64,000 nt of DNA from Streptomyces sp. NBC_01551 (GCF_026339935.1 NZ_JAPEPX010000001.1:2152501-2216500), one strand, 5' to 3'; positions 34,422-42,971 are shown, numbered from the stretch's first letter. Notes: generated by a model from the letters alone, not told the origin. Translations and numbers: made by a program.

Positions 34422-36008
34422 CTACCGCCCCCAGGGGACGTCCGGGGCGCGGTGGAAGGCGATGTCCTGGGCTTCCAGGCGCGGGGCCTGGGCCGACAGG
34501 CGCTGCCGGTACTCCGCCCAGTCCAGGGCGCCCGGCGGGGACCAGCCCAGTTCCGCGAGGCCGAGGACCCGGGGGAACGCCATGTACTCCAGATCGGCAC
34601 GGGTCGCGATGGTCTCCGTCCACAGCGGCGCCTCGACGCCGAGGACGGCGGATTCCGCGACGCCCGCCAGGTAGGTCCCCGGGTTCCAGGAGTAGGCGCG
34701 CTGCACCGGGACGTACCCGGCCCAGGCCAGGCCCGGCTTCGTCGTCTTGTCGTACTTCATGTCGAGGTACAGCCGGTCCGCCGGCGAGAGGATCACCGGG
34801 TGGCCGGCCTTGGCCGCCGTGGCCACCGCCGCCTTCTCGGCCGCCGGGGTCTTGTCGTGGCCCCAGTACTGGAGCACCGCGCCCGGCGCCGGGCGGGCCG
34901 TCGCCAGCTGGTGCCAGGCCACCACCGTCTTCCCGTGCCGCGCGACGACCTGCTGCGCCCGGTCCATGAACGCCGCGTAGTCCGCCGCCGGGGTCGAGTG
35001 CGCCTCGTCGCCGCCGATGTGGAGGTAGCGGCCCGGGGTCAGCTCGGCCAGCTCGCCGAGCACGTCGTCGATGAACTCGTACGTCCGCTCCTTGCCGACG
35101 CACAGCGAGCTGAAGCCCACGTTGATCCCGGTGTACCGCTCCCGCGCCTTGCCGTCGCAGTTCAGCTCGGCGTAGGAGGCCTGCGCCGCGTTGACGTGCC
35201 CCGGCATGTCGATCTCGGGGACCACGTCCACGAACCGCTCGCCCGCGTAGGCCACCAGCTCCCGGTACTCGTCCTTCGTCCAGTACCCGCCGGGGCCGCC
35301 GCCGACCTCGCTGCCGCCCCCGTACTCCGCCAGCCGCGGCCAGCCGTCGACGGCGATCCGCCAGCCCTGGTCGTCCGTGAGGTGCAGGTGCAGGGTGTTG
35401 ACCTTGTACTGGGCGAGCTGGTCGACGTACCTCTTGACCTGGTCCACCGTGAAGAAGTGCCGGGCGATGTCGAGCATCGCCCCGCGGTACGCGAACCTCG
35501 GCGCGTCGGTGACGGTCCCGCCGGGCACCGTCCCCGCCCCGGCGACCGGCAGCAGCTGGCGCAGCGTCTGCCCCGCGTGGAAGAGCCCCGCCGGGGTGCG
35601 GGCGGTCAGGACGACGCCCGAGGCCGAGGCCTCCAGCCGGTACCCCTCGGCCCCCAGCCCCCCGGCCCCCTCGTCGAGGCGCAGCCGGACGCCGTCGCCC
35701 CCCTCGCCGTCGACGACGGGCAGCGGCAGCCCGCTGGGGCCGCGCAGCTGCTGCGCGAGGAGCTCGCCGACCCGGCGGACCTCCTCGTCGCCGTCGGCGC
35801 GGCCGGTACGGATGACGGTGCCGGCCCCGAAGGCGTACCCGGGGCCGCCGGGGCGGGCGGAGGCGGGCGCGGGCAGGAGCCGTTCGTAGGGGGTCAGGGC
35901 CGCGGGGCGGTCGCCCCCGGGTTTGGCGTCGTCGCCGTGGGCCGCGGTGCAGGAGACGGCCGCGGCGAGGACGAGGAGGGTGCCGAGCGTGCGTCGCAGG
36001 ACTCTCAT
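34422..36008 (-). CDS. Secreted GH20 beta-N-acetylhexosaminidase lipoprotein
   Basis: 528 residues. Signal peptide with lipobox LAAAVSC (lipid Cys at residue 20). GH20 domain: small N-terminal alpha/beta domain, then HLTDDQGWRI and the catalytic Asp-Glu pair in HIGGDEAHSTP (about residue 325). Releases GlcNAc from chitobiose and similar oligomers outside the cell. The ATG at 36008 has no nearby ribosome site, and TATATC lies six bases upstream, so a leaderless transcript is possible. A DasR-type dre site about 170 bp upstream suggests control by amino-sugar phosphates. Convergent with desD. Confidence 0.9.
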   Translation of the reverse strand: MRVLRRTLGTLLVLAAAVSCTAAHGDDAKPGGDRPAALTPYERLLPAPASARPGGPGYAFGAGTVIRTGRADGDEEVRRVGELLAQQLRGPSGLPLPVVDGEGGDGVRLRLDEGAGGLGAEGYRLEASASGVVLTARTPAGLFHAGQTLRQLLPVAGAGTVPGGTVTDAPRFAYRGAMLDIARHFFTVDQVKRYVDQLAQYKVNTLHLHLTDDQGWRIAVDGWPRLAEYGGGSEVGGGPGGYWTKDEYRELVAYAGERFVDVVPEIDMPGHVNAAQASYAELNCDGKARERYTGINVGFSSLCVGKERTYEFIDDVLGELAELTPGRYLHIGGDEAHSTPAADYAAFMDRAQQVVARHGKTVVAWHQLATARPAPGAVLQYWGHDKTPAAEKAAVATAAKAGHPVILSPADRLYLDMKYDKTTKPGLAWAGYVPVQRAYSWNPGTYLAGVAESAVLGVEAPLWTETIATRADLEYMAFPRVLGLAELGWSPPGALDWAEYRQRLSAQAPRLEAQDIAFHRAPDVPWGR

Positions 36009-36059
36009 GTGCCAGATATAGGCCAACTCCCGTCTCCGCGTGAGTGTGGGAATCACAAG

Positions 36060-36149
36060 ATGGCGGAAATCATCCGGAAGGACGGCACCTGGACCTCGGC
36101 GGGCGACGAATTCGCGGCGGCGAAGGCCTTGATTCTGCGCTGCTTCTGA
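36060..36149 (+). CDS. Candidate 29-residue ORF
   Basis: ATG 36060 to TGA 36147-36149. About 26 of its 29 codons end in G or C, like real genes here. The peptide is amphipathic, starts MAEIIRKDG and ends in a single Cys-Phe. There is no clear ribosome site (only GGGA 15 bases upstream). A T-tailed terminator follows 47 bp later. It lies on the strand opposite the hexosaminidase promoter. I recognise no family; it could be a chance open frame. Confidence 0.4.
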   Translation: MAEIIRKDGTWTSAGDEFAAAKALILRCF

Positions 36150-36176
36150 CCGCCCCCAACCGGAATCACCCCTCCA

Positions 36177-36192
36177 CTTGGTCCAGACCAGC
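36177..36192. promoter_or_regulatory. DasR-binding (dre-like) site
   Basis: CTTGGTCCAGACCAGC contains TGGTCCAGACCA, one base from the palindromic core TGGTCTAGACCA of the dre consensus bound by the GntR regulator DasR. It is about 170 bp upstream of the GH20 hexosaminidase, a known kind of DasR target, and about 440 bp upstream of glmS. Confidence 0.72.
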
Positions 36193-36195
36193 AGG

Positions 36196-36223
36196 ATCCT
36201 GCCCGAAATCGGGCAGGATTTTT
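36196..36223 (+). terminator. Intrinsic terminator with T-tract
   Basis: ATCCTGCCCG (36196-36205), AAAT loop, CGGGCAGGAT (36210-36219), then TTTTT. This is one of the few terminators here with a real T-tract. Its direction fits termination of the 29-residue ORF transcript or protection of the downstream gene. Confidence 0.85.
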
Positions 36224-36256
36224 GCATTCCGCCCCGCTGCCGGTCAGTATCTACGG

Positions 36257-36532
36257 ATGCTCGACCGCCGCCCGTCGCACGACGATCTCGTCGACCACCT
36301 GATCCGCAGCACCGCGCTCCAGCGCGGTGAGGCTGCCCGGGTGGTGCTGGACGTGCTCGCGTACTTCAACGAGACGACGGAGGAATTCGTCCGCCGCCGC
36401 CACCGTGAACTGCAGTCCGGTGGCGCGGTCAACACGGAGATCTTCGAGCGGATCGCGGCGGAACTGCCGCACCGCGCCGTGGCGCCACCGGAGCTCTCGC
36501 TCCGGCAGCTGCGCCGCATCGTCTACGGCTGA
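36257..36532 (+). CDS. Conserved hypothetical small protein
   Basis: 91 residues from ATG 36257. Mostly helical and charged: RRPSHDDLVDHLIRS, then FVRRRHRELQSGG, and a C-terminal LRQLRRIVYG. No signal peptide or membrane segment. It is 101 bp upstream of glmS2 in the same orientation, a neighbour conserved in Streptomyces as far as I know. Function unknown. Confidence 0.7.
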   Translation: MLDRRPSHDDLVDHLIRSTALQRGEAARVVLDVLAYFNETTEEFVRRRHRELQSGGAVNTEIFERIAAELPHRAVAPPELSLRQLRRIVYG

Positions 36533-36633
36533 ACCGCAGCCACAGGACGGACAGGGCAAGGCCGCGGCCGCAGACAGGGGCGGCAGCGGCAACAACGGCA
36601 CGAGCGAACGAATTTCAGGAGGGGTAACACCGT

Positions 36634-38451
36634 ATGTGCGGAATCGTGGGTTACATCGGCAAGCGCGACGTGGCGCCGCTGCTGCTGGAGGGTCTCCAGC
36701 GCCTTGAGTACCGCGGCTACGACTCGGCGGGCATCGTCGTCAACACGCCCAAGTCGTCGGCCCTGAAGGTCGTCAAGGCCAAGGGCCGCGTCCGCGAGCT
36801 GGAGTCCCGCGTCCCCAAGCGCTTCGCCGGCACCACCGGTATCGCCCACACCCGCTGGGCCACCCACGGCGCCCCGAGCGACATCAACTCCCACCCGCAC
36901 CTGGACACCGACAACAAGGTCGCCGTCGTCCACAACGGCATCGTCGACAACGCCGACGAGCTGCGCGCCAAGCTGGTGGCCGACGGCGTCGTCTTCATCT
37001 CGGAGACCGACACCGAGGTCATCGTCCACCTCATCGCGCGCTCCCAGGCCGACACCCTGGAGGAGAAGGTCCGCGAGGCGGTCAAGGCGATCGAGGGCAC
37101 CTACGGCATCGCCGTCATGCACGCCGACTTCGCCGACCGCATCGTCGTCGCCCGCAACGGCTCCCCCGTCGTCCTCGGCATCGGCGAGAAGGAGATGTTC
37201 GTCGCCTCGGACGTCGCCGCGCTGATCGCCCACACCCGCCAGATCGTCACCCTCGACGACGGCGAGATGGCCACCCTGAAGGCCGACGACTTCCGCACCT
37301 ACACCACCAGCGGTGCCACCACCACCGCCACCCCGGAGACCGTGGAGTGGGAGGCCGCCTCCTACGACATGGGCGGTCACGACACCTACATGCACAAGGA
37401 GATCTCCGAGCAGTCCGACGCGGTCGACCGCGTCCTGCGCGGCCGGATCGACGACCGGTTCAACACCGTTCACCTGGGCGGCCTGAACCTGGACCCGCGC
37501 GAGGCGCGCGGCATCCGCCGGGTCAAGATCCTGGGCTGCGGCACCTCGTACCACGCGGGCCTCATCGGCGCCGGCCTCATCGAGAGCCTGGCCCGCATCC
37601 CCGCCGACGCCGAGCCGGCCTCCGAGTTCCGCTACCGCAACCCGGTCGTGGACCCCGACACCCTGTACATCGCGGTCTCCCAGTCCGGTGAGACGTACGA
37701 CGTGCTCGCGGCGGTGCAGGAGCTCAAGCGCAAGGGCGCCCGCGTCCTCGGCGTGGTCAACGTGGTCGGTTCCGCGATCGCCCGCGCGGCCGACGGCGGC
37801 GTCTACGTGCACGCCGGCCCCGAGGTCTGCGTCGTCTCCACCAAGTGCTTCACCAACACGGTCGTGGCGTTCGCGCTGCTCGCCGTGCACCTGGGCCGCA
37901 TCCGCGACCTGTCGGTCACCGACGGCAAGCGGATCATCGAGGGCCTGCGCAAGCTGCCCGCGCAGATCCAGGAGATCCTCGAGACCGAAGAGGACATCAA
38001 GAAGCTGGCGGCCGAGTACGCCGACGCCAAGTCGATGATGTTCATCGGCCGTGTCCGGGGTTACCCGGTGGCCCTGGAGGCCTCCCTCAAGCTGAAGGAG
38101 ATCTCCTACATCCACGCCGAGGCCTACCCGGCCTCCGAGCTCAAGCACGGCCCGCTCGCGCTCATCGAGCCGGCGATGCCGACGGTCGCGATCGTCCCGG
38201 ACGACGACCTGCTGGAGAAGAACCGCGCGGCGCTGGAGGAGATCAAGGCCCGCAGCGGCCGCATCCTGGCGGTGGCCCACCGCGAGCAGGAGAAGGCCGA
38301 CCACACCATCCTCGTGCCCAAGAACGAGGACGAGCTGGACCCGATCCTGATGGGCATCCCGCTCCAGCTGCTGGCGTACCACACCGCCCTGGCCCTGGGC
38401 CGGGACATCGACAAGCCGCGCAACCTGGCGAAGTCCGTCACGGTCGAGTAG
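36634..38451 (+). CDS. glmS2: Glucosamine-6-phosphate synthase (isomerising)
   Basis: 605 residues. N-terminal class II glutaminase domain with catalytic Cys2 (MCGIVGYIG), followed by two SIS sugar-isomerase domains (SQSGETYDVLAAV, about residue 349; KELKHGPLALIE-type segment SELKHGPLALIE, about 507) and the C-terminal AKSVTVE tail. Makes glucosamine-6-phosphate from fructose-6-phosphate and glutamine for cell-wall synthesis. GGAGGGG precedes the ATG. Its neighbourhood beside a GH20 gene and dre site matches amino-sugar control. Terminated by a 17-bp stem-loop. Confidence 0.95.
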   Translation: MCGIVGYIGKRDVAPLLLEGLQRLEYRGYDSAGIVVNTPKSSALKVVKAKGRVRELESRVPKRFAGTTGIAHTRWATHGAPSDINSHPHLDTDNKVAVVHNGIVDNADELRAKLVADGVVFISETDTEVIVHLIARSQADTLEEKVREAVKAIEGTYGIAVMHADFADRIVVARNGSPVVLGIGEKEMFVASDVAALIAHTRQIVTLDDGEMATLKADDFRTYTTSGATTTATPETVEWEAASYDMGGHDTYMHKEISEQSDAVDRVLRGRIDDRFNTVHLGGLNLDPREARGIRRVKILGCGTSYHAGLIGAGLIESLARIPADAEPASEFRYRNPVVDPDTLYIAVSQSGETYDVLAAVQELKRKGARVLGVVNVVGSAIARAADGGVYVHAGPEVCVVSTKCFTNTVVAFALLAVHLGRIRDLSVTDGKRIIEGLRKLPAQIQEILETEEDIKKLAAEYADAKSMMFIGRVRGYPVALEASLKLKEISYIHAEAYPASELKHGPLALIEPAMPTVAIVPDDDLLEKNRAALEEIKARSGRILAVAHREQEKADHTILVPKNEDELDPILMGIPLQLLAYHTALALGRDIDKPRNLAKSVTVE

Positions 38452-38479
38452 TCCTCCCCGGACACCGGCACCCGGACAT

Positions 38480-38516
38480 GAGTACGGCCCCCCGAGCTTC
38501 TCGGGGGGCCGTACTC
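38480..38516 (+). terminator. Terminator of glmS2
   Basis: GAGTACGGCCCCCCGAG (38480-38496) pairs perfectly with 38500-38516 across a CTT loop. It lies 28 bp after the glmS2 stop. No T-tract. The right arm runs into the hexamer repeat. Confidence 0.85.
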
Positions 38517-38564
38517 GTACCCGTACTCGTACCCGCACTCGTACCCGTACTCGTACGCGTACCC
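38511..38564. repeat. GTACYC hexamer tandem repeat
   Basis: Nine consecutive hexamers alternating mostly GTACTC and GTACCC, i.e. about 4.5 copies of a 12-bp unit with two single-base variants. The array fills the gap between convergent glmS2 and the acetate transporter gene. The first unit is the end of the terminator stem. Confidence 0.92.
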
Positions 38565-38572
38565 GGATCGCG

Positions 38573-39142
38573 TCAGCTCGCGGCGACCGCGCCGCGGCCC
38601 GAGGCCTTGCCGAAGGCCATGGGCCAGCTGGCCACCGCGGCCGTCGCCCCGTACCAGGCCAGCAGCCCGGAGACGGCGGCCACCCAGCCGGCGGCCTTGG
38701 TCAGCCCGCCGCTGTCGGCGAAGGCGCCTATCGCGAGGAGCAGCAGGGAGAGGGTGAGCAGGGCGTACACGCCCTGGCCGAACAGTCCGCTCGACGCTCC
38801 CATCGTGAGGGTCAGCGCGAGCAGGGCGAAGAGGACGAGGAAGAGTCCGGCGGCGTCTGCCGAAACCTTTCCGTCGGCCCCTTGGGCCCAGGTGAACCAG
38901 AAGGCACCGAGACCCGCGAACGCCGTCCCGTTGAACCCGTTGCCCGCACGGAATTCGAGGACTCCGAGGACGAAGAGGGCGAGACCGCCGATGTAGGTCG
39001 CGAGTGACACGGAGTTGGCCGCGGTCACGCCGTCGATGATGCCGGTGTGGCCGATACCGAACGCGAGAAGGGTGAGACCCAGGGCGATGTTCCCGAGGGT
39101 CGAAGTCGAGGCCGTGCTTCCCGCAGAGACACCATTGTCCAC
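38573..39142 (-). CDS. Acetate uptake transporter, GPR1/FUN34/SatP family
   Basis: 189 residues with six membrane segments, the size of SatP/YaaH. Family features: STLGNIALGLTLLAFGI near the N terminus, an EFRAGNGFNGTAFAGLGAFWFTWA segment (shown as EFRAGNGFNGTAF and GAFWFTWA) and short loops. The usual NPAPLGL motif is represented only loosely. It likely moves acetate or succinate with protons. Transcribed alone. Confidence 0.78.
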   Translation of the reverse strand: MDNGVSAGSTASTSTLGNIALGLTLLAFGIGHTGIIDGVTAANSVSLATYIGGLALFVLGVLEFRAGNGFNGTAFAGLGAFWFTWAQGADGKVSADAAGLFLVLFALLALTLTMGASSGLFGQGVYALLTLSLLLLAIGAFADSGGLTKAAGWVAAVSGLLAWYGATAAVASWPMAFGKASGRGAVAAS

Positions 39143-39241
39143 GGCGGGCTCCCTTCGATCTGCAGTTGTTTGCTGCGTCCCAGCAGCATTTATCTACCCT
39201 TTACAAGGGGGTTCACAACCGCACGAGCGAAGTACAGCGGG

Positions 39242-39772
39242 TTACGGAATGACAACAACCGGTCGCTGCGCACGCTTGGCCAACCGCCCCGCCACCGAGC
39301 CGAAGATCCTGCCGACGATCCCGTGGGTGGATCCGACGACGATCGCGTCGGCCGAATACTCCCGGCCGACCTCCTCCAGCTCATGGCAGATGTCCCCACC
39401 CCGTTCGACCAGGATCCATGGCACTTCCGACAGGTAGTCGGCGCAGGCCAGTTCCAGCCCCAGCACCTCGGTGCGATGGTCCGGGACGTCCACGAAGACG
39501 GGCGGCTCGCAGCCGGCCCACACGGTGGTGGGCAGCCGGTTGGCCACATGGACGATGATCAGACCGGATCCGGAGCGCCGGGCCATCCCGATCGCGTAGG
39601 CGAGGGCTCGCTCACTGGAGGTCGAGCCGTCGAATCCCACGACGACGCCGTGCCGGAAGGCAGGGTCGCAGGGATGACGTGTCTGTTCCGCCGCGCGCAG
39701 GTCGCTGGACGCCTGGTCGGCGACCGGCTTGCGCTTGCGGTCCGCGGGTTCGGAGAATTCGTGACCGGCCAT
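39242..39772 (-). CDS. Universal stress protein
   Basis: 176 residues from ATG 39772 (MAGHEFSEPADRKRK). One UspA domain: GVVVGFDGSTSSERALAYAI, and the ATP-binding motif GSTHGIVGRIFGSVAGRLAK (G-2x-G-9x-G-S type). An open frame extends upstream to 39910 (another ATG at 39874), but the extension looks unlike the family. Such proteins bind ATP and are induced by stress; the precise role is unknown. Confidence 0.85.
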   Translation of the reverse strand: MAGHEFSEPADRKRKPVADQASSDLRAAEQTRHPCDPAFRHGVVVGFDGSTSSERALAYAIGMARRSGSGLIIVHVANRLPTTVWAGCEPPVFVDVPDHRTEVLGLELACADYLSEVPWILVERGGDICHELEEVGREYSADAIVVGSTHGIVGRIFGSVAGRLAKRAQRPVVVIP

Positions 39773-40099
39773 GAGTGTCTCGGCGGAGAGGTCCTTGGGG
39801 GAAGCAACAGGGGCGTTTTCGGCAACACAGGTTTTTTGACGACGCAGTGTGACGGAGCTCTGTCCGGGAAGCATCTTCCCAAGCCCATACCCACCAGGGT
39901 ACGGCGACACTCCCGTCCTGCACAGGGCATGCCGCCCTTGGAGAGCGTCCCAGGGAGCATGCCGGAGAGGCCGCTCCTTGGCAATGGCCGCTGTCCCCTA
40001 CAGCCAGTGACGAGCCACCCGTGCGCGCAGTGACCGAGCCCGGCCGCGGTGCGTTGGACAGGCGTCCGACCGTCCAGGAAGAGCCGCAGGGAGTACGCC
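39773..40099. other. Divergent intergenic region, no gene seen
   Basis: 327 bp between the stress protein and the small membrane protein. It must hold both promoters. It includes an AT-rich spot (GGTTTTTTGACG near 39838). I see no strong hairpin, palindrome or known regulator site. Confidence 0.5.
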
Positions 40100-40567
40100 G
40101 TGCCCGGCCATCCGGTTCACCCCGTCCAGCCCGCTCAGCCGACGCAGCCCGTCCACACCCCGCATCCTTTCCCACCCTCCCCCGTTCACTCGTCCGTGCA
40201 CCCCGGAAGGCGGCCCCATGACGACCCCGCGGGTGACGTGGTGCGCTGGGCGGCCTTCAGCTGCCTGCTCGTCCCCGTGGTCCTCGTCGTCTACGGAACC
40301 TCCTTCGGCGGCGCGGCGGTCGCGACCCTCGGGCTGGCCGCCGTCACGGCCGCCTGCCGGGTCCTGCTGCGGCACTCGGAGAAGGTCGAGCGGGCCGGCG
40401 CCGCCGGGGTCCTGGCGCAGGGCCGCCCGTACCCGGGCGCGGCCTCAGGCCACCGCGGCCGGCACTCGCGCGCCGGGTCAGGTCCGCAGCGCGGCTGCCA
40501 CGCCTCCGCGACGGTCCCGGGCGGACTGCCGGGAGGGGCGTCCGGCGGTTCGTCCCCTCAGGACTGA
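40100..40567 (+). CDS. Small membrane protein of unknown function
   Basis: 155 residues from GTG 40100, with GGGAG six bases upstream. The N terminus is rich in Pro, His and Gln (HPVHPVQPAQPTQP). Two adjacent hydrophobic segments span about residues 50-95 (WAAFSCLLVPVVLVVYG, then AAVATLGLAAVTAACRVLL). The C-terminal tail is basic and Gly-rich. No enzymatic motif. It precedes adpA by 376 bp in the same direction. Confidence 0.6.
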   Translation: MPGHPVHPVQPAQPTQPVHTPHPFPPSPVHSSVHPGRRPHDDPAGDVVRWAAFSCLLVPVVLVVYGTSFGGAAVATLGLAAVTAACRVLLRHSEKVERAGAAGVLAQGRPYPGAASGHRGRHSRAGSGPQRGCHASATVPGGLPGGASGGSSPQD

Positions 40568-40943
40568 CCGGTTCGCACGCACACACCCGCATGTTTTCAG
40601 CCAACTTCCGGACAGGGTGCCCCCCTTGCCGGAATGTCCACCCAACCCCCCTACCACCAGCGACGACAGAGCCCGGGGGAGCTCGCGACCCTATGGGTAC
40701 TGGCCATGGCCGGGCGGCGCGCTTCCCACCCCGGTAGCGGAATGGAACGCTTCCTGATCGAATGCTTTTCGCCAAGTTGCCAAGTCGACATAGCGCTGCG
40801 TGCTGAACTTGTCACGCCGACACCACGGGACGCAGTAGATTCGATCATGTATTTACGGCGGGGGATCCACGTGCAAGGCCGAGGGGAAACGTGCAGGTGC
40901 GACCAGACCAAGGAGTCGCGACACCCAAGGGGGGCTTAGCGCC
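40568..40943 (+). other. adpA upstream region (promoter and long leader)
   Basis: 376 bp without a convincing gene. It is less GC-rich than its surroundings, as usual for adpA control regions, and carries a match to the AdpA consensus at 40697-40706. A long untranslated leader is likely; I cannot place the promoter with confidence. Confidence 0.6.
40697..40706 (-). promoter_or_regulatory. AdpA-binding consensus match upstream of adpA
   Basis: TGGCCAGTAC on the minus strand fits the AdpA consensus TGGCSNGWWY at every position, about 240 bp before the adpA start, consistent with the known autoregulation. The consensus is degenerate, so a chance match is possible. Confidence 0.4.
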
Positions 40944-42113
40944 ATGAGCCAGGATTCCACCGTCGTCGTGGACGCGGGCAGGAAGCTCGCGGGGCGTCGC
41001 CGCAGGGAGATCGTCGCGGTGCTGCTGTTCAGCGGCGGACCGATCTTCGAGAGTTCCATTCCACTCTCCGTGTTCGGCATCGACCGGCAGGACGCGGGAG
41101 TTCCACGCTATCGACTGCTCGTGTGCGCCGGGGAGGACGGTCCGCTGCGGACCACCGGCGGACTCGAACTGACCGCGCCGTACGGGTTGGAGGCGATCGC
41201 CCGGGCAGGCACGGTCGTCGTTCCGGCCTGGCGGTCCATCACCTCACCGCCGCCGCCGGAGGCGCTCGACGCGCTGCGCCTGGCGCACGAGGAGGGGGCC
41301 CGGATCGTCGGACTGTGCACGGGGGCCTTCGTGCTCGCCGCCGCCGGTCTGCTGGACGGGCGGCCCGCGACGACGCACTGGATGTACGCGCCGACGCTGG
41401 CCAAGCGGTACCCGTCCGTCCATGTCGATCCGCGCGAGCTGTTCGTCGACGACGGCGACGTGCTGACGTCCGCGGGCACCGCGGCCGGAATCGACCTGTG
41501 CCTGCACATCGTGCGCACGGACCACGGCAGCGAGGCGGCCGGGGCCCTGGCCCGCCGGCTCGTCGTGCCGCCGCGCCGCACGGGCGGACAGGAGCGCTAC
41601 CTCGACCGGTCGCTGCCGGAGGAGATCGGCGCCGACCCGCTGGCCGAGGTCGTCGCCTGGGCGCTGGAACACCTCCACGAGCAGTTCGACGTGGAGACGC
41701 TGGCGGCGCGCGCCTACATGAGCAGGCGCACGTTCGACCGGCGGTTCCGCTCGCTGACCGGCAGCGCGCCGCTCCAGTGGCTGATCACCCAGCGGGTGCT
41801 CCAGGCACAGCGGCTGCTGGAGACCTCCGACTACTCGGTCGACGAGGTCGCCGGACGCTGCGGGTTCCGCTCGCCGGTCGCACTGCGCGGGCACTTCCGG
41901 CGGCAGCTGGGGTCCTCCCCGGCCGCCTACCGCTCCGCGTACCGGGCGCGCCGGCCGCAGGCCGACGCGGCGCAGGTCTCGGACATCTCGTCCGGCCCGC
42001 TGCCGCACCAGCGCACCCCGCAGCCCCAGCGGGCCGCGGCCGCCCTGGCGGCCTCCGGTCCGACGGTGACAGAGCTGTACGCCCCGGGCCGGGTGCTGCG
42101 CGAGCACGCGTAG
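40944..42113 (+). CDS. adpA: AdpA, AraC/GlxA-type pleiotropic regulator of development
   Basis: 389 residues. N-terminal ThiJ/PfpI-like dimerisation domain (about residues 22-195) with CTGAFVLAAAGLLDG, and C-terminal AraC domain (about 230-330) with two HTHs: ETLAARAYMSRRTFDRRFR and VDEVAGRCGFRSPVALRGHF. The downstream orn gene and domain sequence match AdpA/BldH, the activator of morphological differentiation and antibiotic genes. I read every codon: leucines are CTG or CTC plus one TTG, with no TTA, whereas adpA of most studied Streptomyces carries one TTA codon that ties it to bldA. The C-terminal tail is variable. Confidence 0.93.
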   Translation: MSQDSTVVVDAGRKLAGRRRREIVAVLLFSGGPIFESSIPLSVFGIDRQDAGVPRYRLLVCAGEDGPLRTTGGLELTAPYGLEAIARAGTVVVPAWRSITSPPPPEALDALRLAHEEGARIVGLCTGAFVLAAAGLLDGRPATTHWMYAPTLAKRYPSVHVDPRELFVDDGDVLTSAGTAAGIDLCLHIVRTDHGSEAAGALARRLVVPPRRTGGQERYLDRSLPEEIGADPLAEVVAWALEHLHEQFDVETLAARAYMSRRTFDRRFRSLTGSAPLQWLITQRVLQAQRLLETSDYSVDEVAGRCGFRSPVALRGHFRRQLGSSPAAYRSAYRARRPQADAAQVSDISSGPLPHQRTPQPQRAAAALAASGPTVTELYAPGRVLREHA

Positions 42114-42263
42114 CGCCGCCCGCGGGCACTGCCTGACGGAGGTCCCCCCATCGGTCGTCACCGGCGGGGGGACCTTCCGTGTGTCCGGGCACCGGGCCCT
42201 GCGGGTGTGCGATCGGGCCGCGGGCCCGCCACGATCGGCGAGCTACCGCATAAGGTGGGACGC

Positions 42264-42866
42264 ATGAACGATCGCATGGTGTGGATCGACTGCGAGATGA
42301 CCGGGCTCTCGTTGACGGACGACGCACTTATCGAGGTGGCCGCACTGGTCACCGACTCGGAGCTCAACGTGCTCGGCGAAGGCGTGGACATCGTGATCCG
42401 CCCGCCGGACGCGGCCCTGGAAACCATGCCCGACGTGGTGCGCGAGATGCACACCGCCTCCGGCCTGCTCGACGAGCTGGCCGGCGGGACCACCCTCGCG
42501 GATGCCGAGGCGCAGGTCCTGGCGTACGTACGGGAGCACGTGAAGGAGCCCGGCAAGGCGCCGCTGTGCGGGAACTCGGTCGGCACCGACCGCGGCTTCC
42601 TGCTGCGCGACATGGCGGCGCTGGAGGGGTACCTGCACTACCGGATCGTGGACGTGTCCTCGGTCAAGGAGCTGGCCCGCCGCTGGTACCCGCGGGCGTA
42701 CTTCAACAGCCCGCCGAAGAACGGTAACCACCGGGCGCTCGCGGACATCAAGGAGTCCATCGCCGAGCTGCGCTACTACCGGGAGGCGGTCTTCGTGCCG
42801 CAGCCCGGTCCGGACTCGGACACCGCGCGGAGCATCGCCGCGAAGCACGTGGTGCCCGCCGAGTAG
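42264..42866 (+). CDS. orn: Oligoribonuclease
   Basis: 200 residues, DEDDh 3'-5' exoribonuclease. Catalytic residues visible: WIDCEMTGL (Asp, Glu), [10 protein letters not shown] (Asp) and [10 protein letters not shown] (His, Asp). Degrades two- to five-nucleotide RNAs and linear c-di-GMP products; needed for normal growth in Streptomyces. The ATG at 42264 has AAGGTGG upstream. Located directly after adpA, as in other Streptomyces. Confidence 0.96.
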   Translation: MNDRMVWIDCEMTGLSLTDDALIEVAALVTDSELNVLGEGVDIVIRPPDAALETMPDVVREMHTASGLLDELAGGTTLADAEAQVLAYVREHVKEPGKAPLCGNSVGTDRGFLLRDMAALEGYLHYRIVDVSSVKELARRWYPRAYFNSPPKNGNHRALADIKESIAELRYYREAVFVPQPGPDSDTARSIAAKHVVPAE

Positions 42867-42946
42867 GCCCCTTCCGACGGCACGGAGACGGGCGCGGGGA
42901 AAGGGGGGAGCGAGCACCCTCCCGGACCCTGTACCCTTTTCTTCGG

Positions 42947-42966
42947 CCGGTCGGTTTTCCGACCGG
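42947..42966 (+). terminator. Stem-loop after orn
   Basis: CCGGTCGG-TTTT-CCGACCGG, a perfect 8-bp stem ending 5 bp before the tRNA gene. It may end the orn transcript or be part of the tRNA precursor leader. Confidence 0.55.
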
Positions 42967-42971
42967 ACATG

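Noticed and set aside
39773..39910. N-terminal extension of the universal stress protein to 39910 or 39874
   Set aside because: The extension lacks similarity to the family, whose start MAGHEF is recognisable at 39772.
40634..40939. 101-codon ORF just upstream of adpA
   Set aside because: Codon third positions are less biased than in real genes here, there is no ribosome site, and the region is the known type of adpA leader.
42947..42966. Attachment site next to tRNA-His
   Set aside because: No integrase gene and no repeat of the tRNA 3' end seen nearby; the stem-loop is a plain terminator type.
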